Shown here in pieces: positions 44,436 through 53,722 of a stretch of DNA of 64,000 bases. This DNA comes from Arcticibacter sp045629565. GTDB taxonomy: Bacteria; Bacteroidota; Bacteroidia; Sphingobacteriales; Sphingobacteriaceae. Positions within the stretch are counted from its first letter, which is position 1. Each line of letters opens with the position of its first letter. Below the pieces are notes generated by a model that was not told the DNA's origin, searched no databases, and worked only from the letters and a program-made list of their open reading frames with translations. Where the stretch lies: positions 134,228-198,227 of the forward strand of contig NZ_JAZQRL010000028.1 in the NCBI RefSeq assembly GCF_045629565.1, in the 5' to 3' direction. The translations under genes were made by a program, and so were the position numbers.

Positions 44436-45571
44436 TTGTATAATCCCCGACTTTTCATCTCCTCGATAGAGGTGAAATAATTATCTTCTTCGATTGCTTG
44501 CTGGTTTACCCAATCACAAAACTGTCTTATCCCGTCTTCAAATGAGAATGCAGGTTCAAAACCTAAAAGAGACTTTATTTTAGAAATATCCGCATAATTA
44601 TGTCTTATATCTCCCAACCGATAATTGCCGCTGATATTTATTGGAACATGAATATTATAATTTTCAATAAGTGATTTCGCGACAGTAATAACGTCAGTTG
44701 CGACACCTCGCCCAACATTGAAAACTTCACCGTTTGCTGCTTCTTGTTCAATCCCCAGGATTGTGGCGTCAACAACATCATCTATAAAAACAAAGTCCCT
44801 ACTTTCCTTTCCATCCTCGAAAATATTAATTTGATTCCCATTCTTTATCTGAGTTGAAAATATAGAAAGAATACCAGTATAGGGATTCTTCAATGACTGG
44901 CCTGGCCCATAAACATTCTGGTACCGAAAAGCTACTGCGGCTATATCTAAGGTCGGGCATACCGTCATAATCATTTGTTCCTGATTTTGCTTAGTGATTC
45001 CATATACCGATGAAGGATGAATTTTCGAATCCTCATCCGTCGCTAGCAATTCTAATACTTCATCGCATCCAGGATACTTCACGTCAAAGTCGCCCAACTT
45101 CATGTCATCAGCTTTTCGGTGATTAGGATACACAACGCCAAGCTTTTCACTCCTATACTTGCCTTCTCCATATATAGATCTAGATGATGCTACAACCAGC
45201 TTTTTTACCTGATGCCGCTGATTAGCTAAAATATCCAGTAAAATTGCAGTACCATTAACGTTTACGTTTACATACTTTTCTATCTCATACATTGATTGAC
45301 CTGTACCTGTCTCCGCTGCTAGATGCACAATTATATCTTGCCCTTCAATTGCCCGCTGCCAATCTGCTCGGTTAGTTACTGATCCATGTATAAAACTCAC
45401 AGAATCAATTATACTTCTAAAAAGCACGGATGTCGACTTTGGATCGTCCCCATGTATTTGCGGCGACAGGCTGTCCAAGACAGTCACGTTATATCCCTTT
45501 GCTAACAATTTAAATGATAGTTTGCTTCCAATAAATCCCGCACCTCCTGTAACTAATATATTATGTTTCAT
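44432..45571 (-). CDS. NAD-dependent sugar epimerase, dTDP-L-rhamnose 4-epimerase-like
   Basis: Short-chain dehydrogenase of 379 residues with Rossmann motif GGAGFIG (9-15) and catalytic pair Y190/K194 (SSVYGITKQNQEQ). An insertion around residues 145-188 (with YPGCDEVLELL) is the feature that recalls dTDP-L-rhamnose 4-epimerases, which make dTDP-L-talose-type sugars. The final QVRD-like segment is FEDGKESRDFVFIDDVV. No rml genes are present, so the donor must be made elsewhere. It overlaps the acyltransferase gene by 11 bases. Confidence 0.75.
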   Translation of the reverse strand: MKHNILVTGGAGFIGSKLSFKLLAKGYNVTVLDSLSPQIHGDDPKSTSVLFRSIIDSVSFIHGSVTNRADWQRAIEGQDIIVHLAAETGTGQSMYEIEKYVNVNVNGTAILLDILANQRHQVKKLVVASSRSIYGEGKYRSEKLGVVYPNHRKADDMKLGDFDVKYPGCDEVLELLATDEDSKIHPSSVYGITKQNQEQMIMTVCPTLDIAAVAFRYQNVYGPGQSLKNPYTGILSIFSTQIKNGNQINIFEDGKESRDFVFIDDVVDATILGIEQEAANGEVFNVGRGVATDVITVAKSLIENYNIHVPINISGNYRLGDIRHNYADISKIKSLLGFEPAFSFEDGIRQFCDWVNQQAIEEDNYFTSIEEMKSRGLYK

Positions 45572-46160
45572 TTTTAATAATCTCCCATCTATTTTCTCTA
45601 AAATTAAATCTTTTTATTGGCACTGCCGGCGCCCCCACGGCAATCACGTAAGAAGGTAAGTCTTTGGTGACGACTGAATTTGCCCCGACAATTGTTCCTC
45701 TTCCAATTGTAACACCTGGGAGCACAGTAACAAATTCGCCTAGCCATACGTTTTCATGTATTACTACCTTTTTAGCAACTAAGTTCCTCTTAACTGGAGG
45801 AGTATCTGGATGACTATCGTCGTCTCTTCCAGCATAACTCCCATGAGAACAATCTGAAATATAGATTTTGCTGGCTAAGAGTACATTGTTTCCGATATGG
45901 ACGTGATGCATTGCAGTTATGTGCACATAATCGTTAATCTGAACGTCACTCCCTATGAACAAACATTTTCTATTCTTAATAGGATACGCTTCAATTCTAC
46001 ACCCTATCCCCGTAGTAAGTCTAGTCCCAAAATCTATACTGCCGCGGTTTCTAATGTCTATAGGAAGCCTAAGTATCCTTGCACTAGGATAAAACAATTT
46101 TGTATATACTATAGAAATAAACATTCTAATAGTTCCTATAACTCCGTACCTATGTATCAC
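45561..46160 (-). CDS. Hexapeptide-repeat acyltransferase (WcaF/Maa-like)
   Basis: A 199-residue left-handed beta-helix enzyme, probably an O-acetyltransferase acting on a sugar of the repeat unit. Hexapeptide repeats run from about residue 65 to 175, with the C-terminal KVVIHENVWLGEFVTVLPGVT and GTIVGANSVVTKDLPSYV typical of acetyl-CoA-using members. The acceptor is unknown. It starts with GTG at 46160, overlapping the stop of the GT2 gene by three bases; an ATG at 46124 is an alternative. Confidence 0.83.
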   Translation of the reverse strand: MIHRYGVIGTIRMFISIVYTKLFYPSARILRLPIDIRNRGSIDFGTRLTTGIGCRIEAYPIKNRKCLFIGSDVQINDYVHITAMHHVHIGNNVLLASKIYISDCSHGSYAGRDDDSHPDTPPVKRNLVAKKVVIHENVWLGEFVTVLPGVTIGRGTIVGANSVVTKDLPSYVIAVGAPAVPIKRFNFRENRWEIIKNET

Positions 46161-46951
46161 ACTCTTCTGACTTTTACGATAATGACCCGTCTCACAAATT
46201 TCGCAAGAGAAAAAAGCCCTGCAATAGAATATTTTGCGAAACTTATATAACTATTTGTATAAGCAAATTTCAAGTTAAGAAGTTCTCCTTTCTCCATTTC
46301 ACATAAATTCGCGCTTAGTCCACTACTCCCAAAACCCTCTTTCCCATTCCCGTAAATAATGAGTTTTTCATATAGCAGAGCACATTTAAATTTATGGGCT
46401 ACACGCATAAAATAATTGCCTTCTTCAGCAAATCGTTGTGATTCATTAAAGCTCCCAACCTCCTCGTACACTTTTCTTCTCATAATGACAGTAGAAGGTT
46501 GAAAGTAGTTTTTAAAAATAAGATCATTCAATGTGACTACTCTCAAACGCCCTCTCATGCTCTCAATGGGATAAAATGTTGTACCAGCAATGAAGGCAAG
46601 AGATGCGTCCTTCTTTAAAATATCAATTTGAACTTGTGTTTTATGCGGTAGCCATTCGTCATCAGAATCCAAAAAAGCAATGAAATTTCCCTGACTCTCC
46701 ATCATTCCAATATTTCTAGCGCTAGAGACTCCCCCATTTAGTTTTTTTAACAATTTAATTCTAAACTCGGGATGACTTTGCGAAAACTTCTCAACAAGGT
46801 AACTGGAGCGATCGGTGCTACCGTCATCTACTACAATTATCTCGAAAACCTTACACGTCTGGTTGGTGATAGAAGCTAATGCTTTTTCTATCGAACATTC
46901 CGAGTTATACATAGGGATTACCACCGAAACTAAATAACCATTACTAGACAT
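46157..46951 (-). CDS. Family 2 glycosyltransferase
   Basis: GT-A fold inverting transferase of 264 residues from the ATG at 46951. A TTG five codons upstream is less likely. The nucleotide-binding start is VSVVIPMYNSECSIEKAL, the first aspartate motif EIIVVDDGSTDRS, the GGVSSARNIG loop, and the metal-binding DxD is FLDSDDEW. It transfers one sugar to the lipid-linked repeat unit at the cytosolic face. Neighbours overlap or touch it on both sides. Confidence 0.92.
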   Translation of the reverse strand: MSSNGYLVSVVIPMYNSECSIEKALASITNQTCKVFEIIVVDDGSTDRSSYLVEKFSQSHPEFRIKLLKKLNGGVSSARNIGMMESQGNFIAFLDSDDEWLPHKTQVQIDILKKDASLAFIAGTTFYPIESMRGRLRVVTLNDLIFKNYFQPSTVIMRRKVYEEVGSFNESQRFAEEGNYFMRVAHKFKCALLYEKLIIYGNGKEGFGSSGLSANLCEMEKGELLNLKFAYTNSYISFAKYSIAGLFSLAKFVRRVIIVKVRRV

Positions 46952-46969
46952 AAGATATTTTCCCAATTT

Positions 46970-48073
46970 TTATAGCCTATCAACCGAATCACCTATTTTT
47001 AGTGATTTAAACAACTCAACTGATCGCTGAAATGAGTACTTAGACATATATATTTCCCTGGATCTATAATTTACCTTGCTGGCACTAAAGTCGTAATTAT
47101 TAATAAAGCTAACAAATCCGTCAACTGTATCTGTCATAACTCCCCATCCAGAGCCGTCTAACTCATACCCCTCAAAGGCAACCGAAGTGCCTATGATTGT
47201 CTTGCCGAACATTAGCGCCTCTGCAACTTTAGTTTTCATACCTCCACCAACGAATATCGGAGAAATGACTAAGTCTGCTTCATAATAATGATCTTCCAAG
47301 GATGGACAATATCCTTCAACTTCTACAGTGTTATGTTGTGTTGTGATAGACATTGCTTCAAATCCCTTTCCTACAATCTTTAAAACAACATTGTTGAGCT
47401 TTGGCATAACCTCTTCAACAAACCAGAGGATGCCTTGGACATTGGCGAAAAAATAAGACCCAACAAAAAGCAACTTGCAAACTTTATTGGTTCCAACATT
47501 CAGAGCTTTCTCCTCACGAAACTGATCCTTAAATGATGTGGGTAGTTGAAGGTCAGCTAGGCGATTATAAAGTGCATTTAGCTCATTAGAATCTTTAGAG
47601 TTCAGAGTAATAATGGCATCTGAATATCTGACTGCATTCTTTTCATTATGCGCGCTCGCGTGCTCACTCAATAAGTGCCAAATTTTATTTGTGGTCTTTC
47701 TTAACGATAAAAAATAGAGTGATTCAACATTATGAAAAAAGACCACCACCTTAACCTCGGGCCGGCGTTTCTTGATTACTTCAGCAAGGCGCCCCATCAA
47801 CGAAGTGTCTATAAAAACATGTGTTATAAGCATGTCATTACGACTAAGTAGCTTGACTATTTCGGCAATATGTTGAGGTGATAACCCCCCTATAAAGCCA
47901 AACATATTTTGTATTAAAATACTATACCTCGAATCTGCCTTGGATATTGAGTAAACGGTTACATTGCCACTGCCAAAAATCTCCCTGCACATACTTAAAT
48001 TTCTCTTAGTAACCGCTGAGCCCCCGCTGGCTTCATCAAAATCTCTGGAAACGAATAAGAGCTTCTCAATCAT
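46970..48073 (-). CDS. GT-B glycosyltransferase (family 4-like)
   Basis: A 367-residue enzyme with an N-terminal ASGGSAVTKRNLSMC acceptor-domain start, a nucleotide-binding half beginning KLLFVGSYFFANVQGILWFV, and the DLVISPIFVGGGMKTKVAEALMFG donor-binding motif typical of GT4 enzymes. It probably adds a sugar to the same repeat unit. The ATG overlaps the EpsG-like stop by four bases. Confidence 0.85.
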   Translation of the reverse strand: MIEKLLFVSRDFDEASGGSAVTKRNLSMCREIFGSGNVTVYSISKADSRYSILIQNMFGFIGGLSPQHIAEIVKLLSRNDMLITHVFIDTSLMGRLAEVIKKRRPEVKVVVFFHNVESLYFLSLRKTTNKIWHLLSEHASAHNEKNAVRYSDAIITLNSKDSNELNALYNRLADLQLPTSFKDQFREEKALNVGTNKVCKLLFVGSYFFANVQGILWFVEEVMPKLNNVVLKIVGKGFEAMSITTQHNTVEVEGYCPSLEDHYYEADLVISPIFVGGGMKTKVAEALMFGKTIIGTSVAFEGYELDGSGWGVMTDTVDGFVSFINNYDFSASKVNYRSREIYMSKYSFQRSVELFKSLKIGDSVDRL

Positions 48074-49200
48074 CTTAAATTTCGGTTTATGGGACTGTCA
48101 AATATCGTATTGAAGGGAGTATATAGATCCCAAAAATGCAACAATACGGATGTTAACTTTGAAAGCGAATAAATTGTGATAACTAACCAAATTAAATATT
48201 GCATCCACCTACTTTTAGGAAGTAGCACAAGGCTGGGCAATAGGATCAATTCATAAGCATCGTAGTAGGCCGTTGCCCTCTTCATCACGGGAAGGATTGG
48301 CGTCAAGATGAGATAAAGCATATTCCCAAAAACAACGATATTAACTAATACATTTGAGTGTGGAAACCTTGCACGTAATTGATTAAGCACCACTACAATT
48401 GGCAAAATAATAACTACTCGTCGAGATAAAGCCAAAATATATGATACTTTTGGATCTATTGAACTCCCAGTTGGGTCATCACCCTGGTCGGATAAAACAC
48501 TGTATATATCAAGTCGCTCTCCAAGCCTCCCCTGAAGTGCAAGAGCTTGTGAAATCATACTTGCTATTGGTAATGACGACAATACGAAGCCCAAAAGAGC
48601 TGACGAGGCCAAACCAAAAAGTAAAGTCTTCCGTGAAAATGTAAAGCTATATAAAAAATATGCGGGAAGGAAAATTAGCGCTGTAACGTGAAACAAGCAA
48701 GCAATATATACAGTCAAGACAAAAAGCGGTAATTGTCTACTTAATATATACTTAGTACTATATAAAGTAATTGAAATTGCCAATGCTTGTCTGGTAGCAA
48801 ATACATCCCCAATAAAGAAGCTATAATATAGTAAAAGCGTGATCAGCAAATGAGGCAAAAACCGTGTACTGCAGAAAAACAGAAACTTAAAAATTAGAAC
48901 TAAAAAGATAAATACGGAGAGAAACAATGTGTAACTTCCAGAAATACCTCTAATGATGTAACTTAGAGCAGTGTAACCTAATTCAAAGTCGCCATTATTA
49001 AATTCGTCCCATGTCGCTTTATCGGTGAAAAAATCATGATAGTTTAGCCAATCTGTGCCCGTTTCCCATTTGATGGTACCAAGAATCATGAATAGCAACA
49101 TAACTAACCCTCCTAAGAGCATTCGTACTCGTTTCTCCAACCTCAATAGATCTAGTAGGCTTAGAAGTGCTAATCCAAAAAATAGTATGAAGTAGAGCAT
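48070..49200 (-). CDS. EpsG-family polysaccharide polymerase (Wzy-like)
   Basis: A 376-residue integral membrane protein with about ten helices. The EpsG family has the N-terminal pattern after helix 2 seen here (IKWETGTDWLNYHDFF) and a long periplasmic loop. It probably joins lipid-linked repeat units at the periplasmic face. A second polymerase-like gene lies at 62194-63390 in the same cluster, so which one acts on the main polymer is open. Confidence 0.82.
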   Translation of the reverse strand: MLYFILFFGLALLSLLDLLRLEKRVRMLLGGLVMLLFMILGTIKWETGTDWLNYHDFFTDKATWDEFNNGDFELGYTALSYIIRGISGSYTLFLSVFIFLVLIFKFLFFCSTRFLPHLLITLLLYYSFFIGDVFATRQALAISITLYSTKYILSRQLPLFVLTVYIACLFHVTALIFLPAYFLYSFTFSRKTLLFGLASSALLGFVLSSLPIASMISQALALQGRLGERLDIYSVLSDQGDDPTGSSIDPKVSYILALSRRVVIILPIVVVLNQLRARFPHSNVLVNIVVFGNMLYLILTPILPVMKRATAYYDAYELILLPSLVLLPKSRWMQYLIWLVITIYSLSKLTSVLLHFWDLYTPFNTIFDSPINRNLR

Positions 49201-49207
49201 CTTTAGA

Positions 49208-50446
49208 CTACCTTATTAAAAGGGACTTGATTCGCTTAAGTATCCTAAAGTATAGAGGATTGAAGCAATAGAATATTGTTCTTAACGATTCATCGTCGTA
49301 GGCTGCTAAGCCTGGTTTATCCAGATATGACAACAGCTTTGATGAAACGGCTTGCATTGTGTGATGCGCACTAAAATATTCATAGCAGAGATTGCTTTCA
49401 CGACCGTAGCTCAATTTACTAGATAACTCATTCAGAATATATTCTAATGAATGCCTTCTCTCTGTGGCTTCATCGTAATAACTACCAAGTGAATATTCCT
49501 GCGTCTCATATAGCCAATTGAATTTGTTATCGGTAACTGGATTACCTATAATCATATCCGCTAAAATGACGGGAATTTTCAGCTTTGCAAATTCCAATGA
49601 TGATGTACCCATAGCATAACCAACATCTATGTTTTCAATCAGATATTTATTCAGTTCCTCGCCAACTAGCTTATTCAAACGATGAATCTTTACATTCGTT
49701 CTAGTCAATCTATTCGCTAAAGCAGTTTCAGCTTCTCCACTTCCAATAATATGAAATACAATGTTATTTCGTCTACCTTCGGGAAGTTGCTCCATATGGG
49801 TTATTAAGTTTATAATAGCTCCCACCTTGTCATTAGCGATTCGGCCTAACCAGCAAAAGTTAATAATATGATTCTGCTTTTCAAAACGTTCCGTCGGCTC
49901 CGAAATGTCTCCATAGGATGGGCAACATATTGGTAAGTAGGGCATAGGATCCAGACGTCCAATTCCTAAAAAATCTGAGTTTTCCTTGAAATTTGGATAA
50001 TCCATAAACACTAACGATCCTCTCTCAATTAAGGCTTTAAAACCAGCCGAGGTTTTTTGCATCTTCTTTTCCCCAATTCCAATACGCCTTAGAGTTGAAT
50101 AGAAATTCGTAAAATGCTTCGGATGAATCGACCAGAAAAGCACTCGCACAGAATAAGAGGACTTGACTTGGAAATTATATACATCAAATATATGGTTCAA
50201 AGGTGTTATAATAAAGGTATCATAGTCTATTATAACATTTCTATTGAGATTATATTCAATAAAGCTAATTTTTGCTAACGATGCCCTTTTTCTTAGGAAG
50301 CCGTCCTTGAAATCTATAATATATATAGATAGATTTGTATTATGAACTAAATATTCCGCTATTCTTAGGAATAGAAATTCCGCCCCCCCGATAACTTTGC
50401 TTGGATAGAAAAATGTTATTGATTTTATGTTATTTCTAGTTTTCAT
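49208..50446 (-). CDS. GT-B glycosyltransferase, family 4-like
   Basis: A 412-residue protein with N-terminal SKVIGGAEFLFLRIAEYL, typical of a GT4 acceptor domain, a middle INFCWLGRIANDKVGAIINL motif at the start of the donor domain, and VGYAMGTSSLEFAKLKIPVI in place of the usual ExxxxxxxE donor loop. The glycosidic product cannot be predicted. Its start overlaps the end of the flippase gene by 11 bases. Confidence 0.8.
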   Translation of the reverse strand: MKTRNNIKSITFFYPSKVIGGAEFLFLRIAEYLVHNTNLSIYIIDFKDGFLRKRASLAKISFIEYNLNRNVIIDYDTFIITPLNHIFDVYNFQVKSSYSVRVLFWSIHPKHFTNFYSTLRRIGIGEKKMQKTSAGFKALIERGSLVFMDYPNFKENSDFLGIGRLDPMPYLPICCPSYGDISEPTERFEKQNHIINFCWLGRIANDKVGAIINLITHMEQLPEGRRNNIVFHIIGSGEAETALANRLTRTNVKIHRLNKLVGEELNKYLIENIDVGYAMGTSSLEFAKLKIPVILADMIIGNPVTDNKFNWLYETQEYSLGSYYDEATERRHSLEYILNELSSKLSYGRESNLCYEYFSAHHTMQAVSSKLLSYLDKPGLAAYDDESLRTIFYCFNPLYFRILKRIKSLLIR

Positions 50447-51692
50447 ATCCTTTTTTCCAAATCCCCCTAAAAAACACCATCATCATCAAAAAATAGACAA
50501 AATAGTTTAAAGCAAATGCCATAGTAAGTCCCTTAAGGCCGAAAAATGCAGATAAAAATACGCTTAGAAGCACGTAAATTATGCTAAATATTATTTCCGT
50601 TATGATATATACTTTAGTCATAGCTTTAGCAAGCATTAAATATGCCAATATCCATGCCGCAACTTTAAAAAAGTCACCTAAGAGTTGATAAGAAAACAAT
50701 TCTCGAACCGGGAGAAAATCTTCTGTAAATAACAGTCGTACTATGAAAGTGCGCATCAAATACACAGACACACAACCTATAGCCACAATCGGCAAAATCC
50801 ACTTATAACCTAAAAGTATCTCTTTTCCAATATCTGAATCCTGCTTTAATGAGGCTAGTTTAGGCAGATAGTAGGTGTTTAGTGATGTAGTGATTATCAA
50901 CAAATAACTATCAGAAATTCTCATCATACCTTGCCAGTAGCCAGCCTCGGAAATACCCATTGTATCGATCACATAATTGCGTAAAAACATTTGTGACACT
51001 GGGACAGTTACTACAGACACTAGCGCCATCAAACTATATCTGAATAAGGCTTTCGCAACTTCTGTGTCGAACCTCAATTTGAAAATTTCCCAACTAAACC
51101 AATTACACTTTGTGACCAGGTACAAAGAAAAAAAAACTATTAGTGTTTGTGAAAGAACCATGGCGTACAATGCCCCTGATAGCTTGTATTCGATGACAAG
51201 ATACAAGGTAAGTACCAGACCTATCATTGTGCCAACCGTATTAACAATTGTATACTTCGATATTTCCTTTTTTCCATTAAGAACAGAAAGAATGAAGGAG
51301 TTTATACTGAACAGAGAAATGGTTAAGCCAAGGACTCTAATACAATCGACAAACTCGTCCATCAATAAGTGATGCGCAATTATCGGAGCACACAACCACA
51401 GAAGCGCCCCTAATGATATAGAGCATACGACACTTATTCTCAATGCGGTACTTAATAATAACGCGCTCTCCCTTCTATCCTCATCATACTCCGCAACATA
51501 TTTAACTATTCCTGCATTTATTGCACCGTTCGAAAAGGTAAACATCACAGATATGAAATTGGCAAACTGGCCGATGACAGCGACCCCACCTGGACCTAGC
51601 GTCATAGCAACAACCTTGTTGGAAATAAATCCGGCGCTCAACTTTATAAAAGTAATTATGGCTGAAAAGAAGGTTGTCTGTAAAAGTTTCAA
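50436..51692 (-). CDS. Wzx O-antigen/capsule repeat-unit flippase
   Basis: A 418-residue membrane protein of the MOP superfamily with about 12 helices. The N terminus KLLQTTFFSAIITFIKLSAG followed by NKVVAMTLGPGGVAVIGQF matches the O-antigen translocase start I know from Bacteroidota, so the TTG at 51692 is preferred over the earlier frame start at 51746. It moves the undecaprenyl-linked unit to the periplasm. Low GC compared with the flanks. Confidence 0.87.
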   Translation of the reverse strand: MKLLQTTFFSAIITFIKLSAGFISNKVVAMTLGPGGVAVIGQFANFISVMFTFSNGAINAGIVKYVAEYDEDRRESALLLSTALRISVVCSISLGALLWLCAPIIAHHLLMDEFVDCIRVLGLTISLFSINSFILSVLNGKKEISKYTIVNTVGTMIGLVLTLYLVIEYKLSGALYAMVLSQTLIVFFSLYLVTKCNWFSWEIFKLRFDTEVAKALFRYSLMALVSVVTVPVSQMFLRNYVIDTMGISEAGYWQGMMRISDSYLLIITTSLNTYYLPKLASLKQDSDIGKEILLGYKWILPIVAIGCVSVYLMRTFIVRLLFTEDFLPVRELFSYQLLGDFFKVAAWILAYLMLAKAMTKVYIITEIIFSIIYVLLSVFLSAFFGLKGLTMAFALNYFVYFLMMMVFFRGIWKKGYEN

Positions 51693-51717
51693 CTTTATAA
51701 CATAGAAAATATTAATA

Positions 51718-52821
51718 CTACCCCTTAAACAAATTAAGGGCCTCAATTACGTTGTTCACCTCATCGTCGGAGATAACTGGGCTGATGGGTAGACTTAAGA
51801 CCTCGCGATGTATTTGCTCAGTGATAGGCAGATCTTTTTTGCTCCAATTTTTATATGCCTGCTGTAAATGCGGAGGGATAGGATAGTGTATCAACGTTTG
51901 TATGTCCCTATTCGCCAAGTAGTTTTGTAAATCTGCTCTCCTACTAGTCCGAACTGGAAAAATATGAAATACATTTGAGTCGAAACTCTCCACTTTTGGC
52001 AGTACTATATCTTCGTTCTTTATTTTCTCAAGGTAGCTTTTTGCAACCTGCTTTCTTCTTATAGTGTCTCTATCTAGATATTTCAGCTTCACGTTCAAAA
52101 CAGCAGCTTGAATTTCGTCTAACCTGCTATTTAATCCTTGAAATTCGAATACATATTTCTGGCTTGACCCATAATTAGCGAGAGTTCTAACAGTTTGAGC
52201 AAGTTCTTCGTTGTCTGTTGTTACAGCGCCTGCATCTCCTAAAGCTCCCAAATTCTTCCCGGGGTAAAAGCTATGTCCAGAAGCATCTCCTAAAGAGCCC
52301 GTCTTCTTTCCATTGAACAGACAGCCATGGGCTTGCGCATTATCTTCTATGAGTTTCAATCCGAAATGTTCAGAAATCTCTTTGATCTTCTCAGAATACG
52401 CACATTGACCGTACAAGTGAACGATGATTATCCCTTTTGTTTTAGGTGTAATTACCTCCTCTATCCTATTTTCATCCATTTGATACGACTCAATCGATGG
52501 TTCCACCAACACTGGCACCAAATCATTGTCTGTGATCGCTAGTATTGTTGCAATATAGGTGTTGGCGGGTACAATAATTTCATCTCCTTCATGCATCACC
52601 CCCATTTCGATGTAGGCTTTCAATATTAACCGCAAAGCATCTAATCCATTTGCCACTCCAATGCAGTAATTTGTACCGATATACTTAGAGTAGTTTTTTT
52701 CAAATGATTGATTTTCCATTCCTTGCAAATACCAACCAGAGTCAACAACCCGACCTATTGCAGTCTTAATTTCTTCATCATGTTGTTGAGTGATCTTTTT
52801 GAGATCAAGAAACTTTATCAT
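51718..52821 (-). CDS. DegT/DnrJ/EryC1 aminotransferase, FdtB/QdtB-like
   Basis: PLP-dependent transaminase of 367 residues that aminates a 3-keto dTDP-sugar using glutamate. The PLP lysine is K189 (SFYPGKNLGALGDAG) and the ring-nitrogen aspartate is D160 (IEDNAQAHG). The neighbours on its upstream side (an N-acetyltransferase and two ketoisomerase-like cupins) make a 3-acetamido-3,6-dideoxyhexose such as Fuc3NAc or Qui3NAc the likely product. The stereochemistry cannot be told from this sequence. Confidence 0.86.
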   Translation of the reverse strand: MIKFLDLKKITQQHDEEIKTAIGRVVDSGWYLQGMENQSFEKNYSKYIGTNYCIGVANGLDALRLILKAYIEMGVMHEGDEIIVPANTYIATILAITDNDLVPVLVEPSIESYQMDENRIEEVITPKTKGIIIVHLYGQCAYSEKIKEISEHFGLKLIEDNAQAHGCLFNGKKTGSLGDASGHSFYPGKNLGALGDAGAVTTDNEELAQTVRTLANYGSSQKYVFEFQGLNSRLDEIQAAVLNVKLKYLDRDTIRRKQVAKSYLEKIKNEDIVLPKVESFDSNVFHIFPVRTSRRADLQNYLANRDIQTLIHYPIPPHLQQAYKNWSKKDLPITEQIHREVLSLPISPVISDDEVNNVIEALNLFKG

Positions 52822-52826
52822 ACTCG

Positions 52827-53315
52827 TTAAAATTTTTCTATTTTACCTTCCAAATTAATTCTGCCAACTTGACGAGCAGGATTACCATACCATACAGTAA
52901 AGGGAGGGACATCTTTAGTAACAACACTCCCGATACCAATTAATGAATTCTCACCTATTGTTATCCCACAAATAATTGACGAGTTGGCTCCTATAGAAGC
53001 ACCTTTTTTAATAGTTGTCTTCATGAACCTAAGTGGGTATACTTTAGACCTAGGAATCAGATCGTTTGTAAAAGTCACGTTCGGCCCAACAAAAACATTA
53101 TCCTCAATTGTTATACCATCCCATATCTGAACACCAGATTTGATCGTTACGTTATTTCCGATTTTAACATCATTCTCCACGAAACAATTACAATTGATAT
53201 TGCAATTATCGCCTATAATCGCTCCTTTAAGTACAACAGAAAACTGCCAAATCTGCGTATTGTTACCGATGTTTTCACTATGGACATCTGACAATGGATG
53301 TATTTGTTTAGGCAT
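52827..53315 (-). CDS. dTDP-3-amino-sugar N-acetyltransferase, FdtC/QdtC-like
   Basis: A 162-residue left-handed beta-helix acetyltransferase. The N-terminal IHPLSDVHSENIGNNTQIWQ and the hexapeptide repeats (IGDNCNINCNCFVENDVKIG; GVQIWDGITIEDNVFVGPN) match the acetyltransferase that follows FdtB/QdtB. It should acetylate the 3-amino group before the sugar is used as a donor. It lies 5 bases before the aminotransferase gene and overlaps the first cupin gene by 8. Confidence 0.85.
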   Translation of the reverse strand: MPKQIHPLSDVHSENIGNNTQIWQFSVVLKGAIIGDNCNINCNCFVENDVKIGNNVTIKSGVQIWDGITIEDNVFVGPNVTFTNDLIPRSKVYPLRFMKTTIKKGASIGANSSIICGITIGENSLIGIGSVVTKDVPPFTVWYGNPARQVGRINLEGKIEKF

Positions 53316-53721
53316 TTACAAATTTTAGATAGACGTTATAATCCCTTATATAATCGCTTTCATCATACTTATGAGAAGCCAACACTAAGCAAATCGAACC
53401 AGAGGAAAAGTTGATTTCCGAAGCCCAAATCCCGGGAGGAATATGCAACCCTATATCAGGTCGATTCAATTGTACTTGCTTTCTTGTACTTCCATCGTCT
53501 AAAATAACTTCGAAGCTTCCACTTACAGCTATTAAAAACTGATGACACTCTCGATGAGCATGCGCACCTCTAGATTCTCCTCCCGGGATATCATAGAGGT
53601 AAAATATCCGCTGTATAGAAAAGGGTATCTCTATATTGTTTTGAACGGGGGTTATATTCCCTGCCCGGTTCTTAACCTTCGGTAAATGGAAAAGAGACGA
53701 CTGATATACTGACTTATTCAT
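53308..53721 (-). CDS. FdtA/QdtA-like sugar 3,4-ketoisomerase (cupin), copy 1
   Basis: A 137-residue cupin that converts dTDP-4-keto-6-deoxyglucose to the 3-keto form, the substrate of the next enzyme. The HxH of the family is kept as H54-A55-H56 (RGAHAHR). The family's N-terminal DxRG motif is replaced (KNRAGN), and the His that usually follows the Trp of GxW is Ala-Ser (GIWASEINFS). See copy 2, with the opposite pattern. One base separates the two genes, so they are made together. Confidence 0.84.
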   Translation of the reverse strand: MNKSVYQSSLFHLPKVKNRAGNITPVQNNIEIPFSIQRIFYLYDIPGGESRGAHAHRECHQFLIAVSGSFEVILDDGSTRKQVQLNRPDIGLHIPPGIWASEINFSSGSICLVLASHKYDESDYIRDYNVYLKFVNA

Positions 53722-53722
53722 T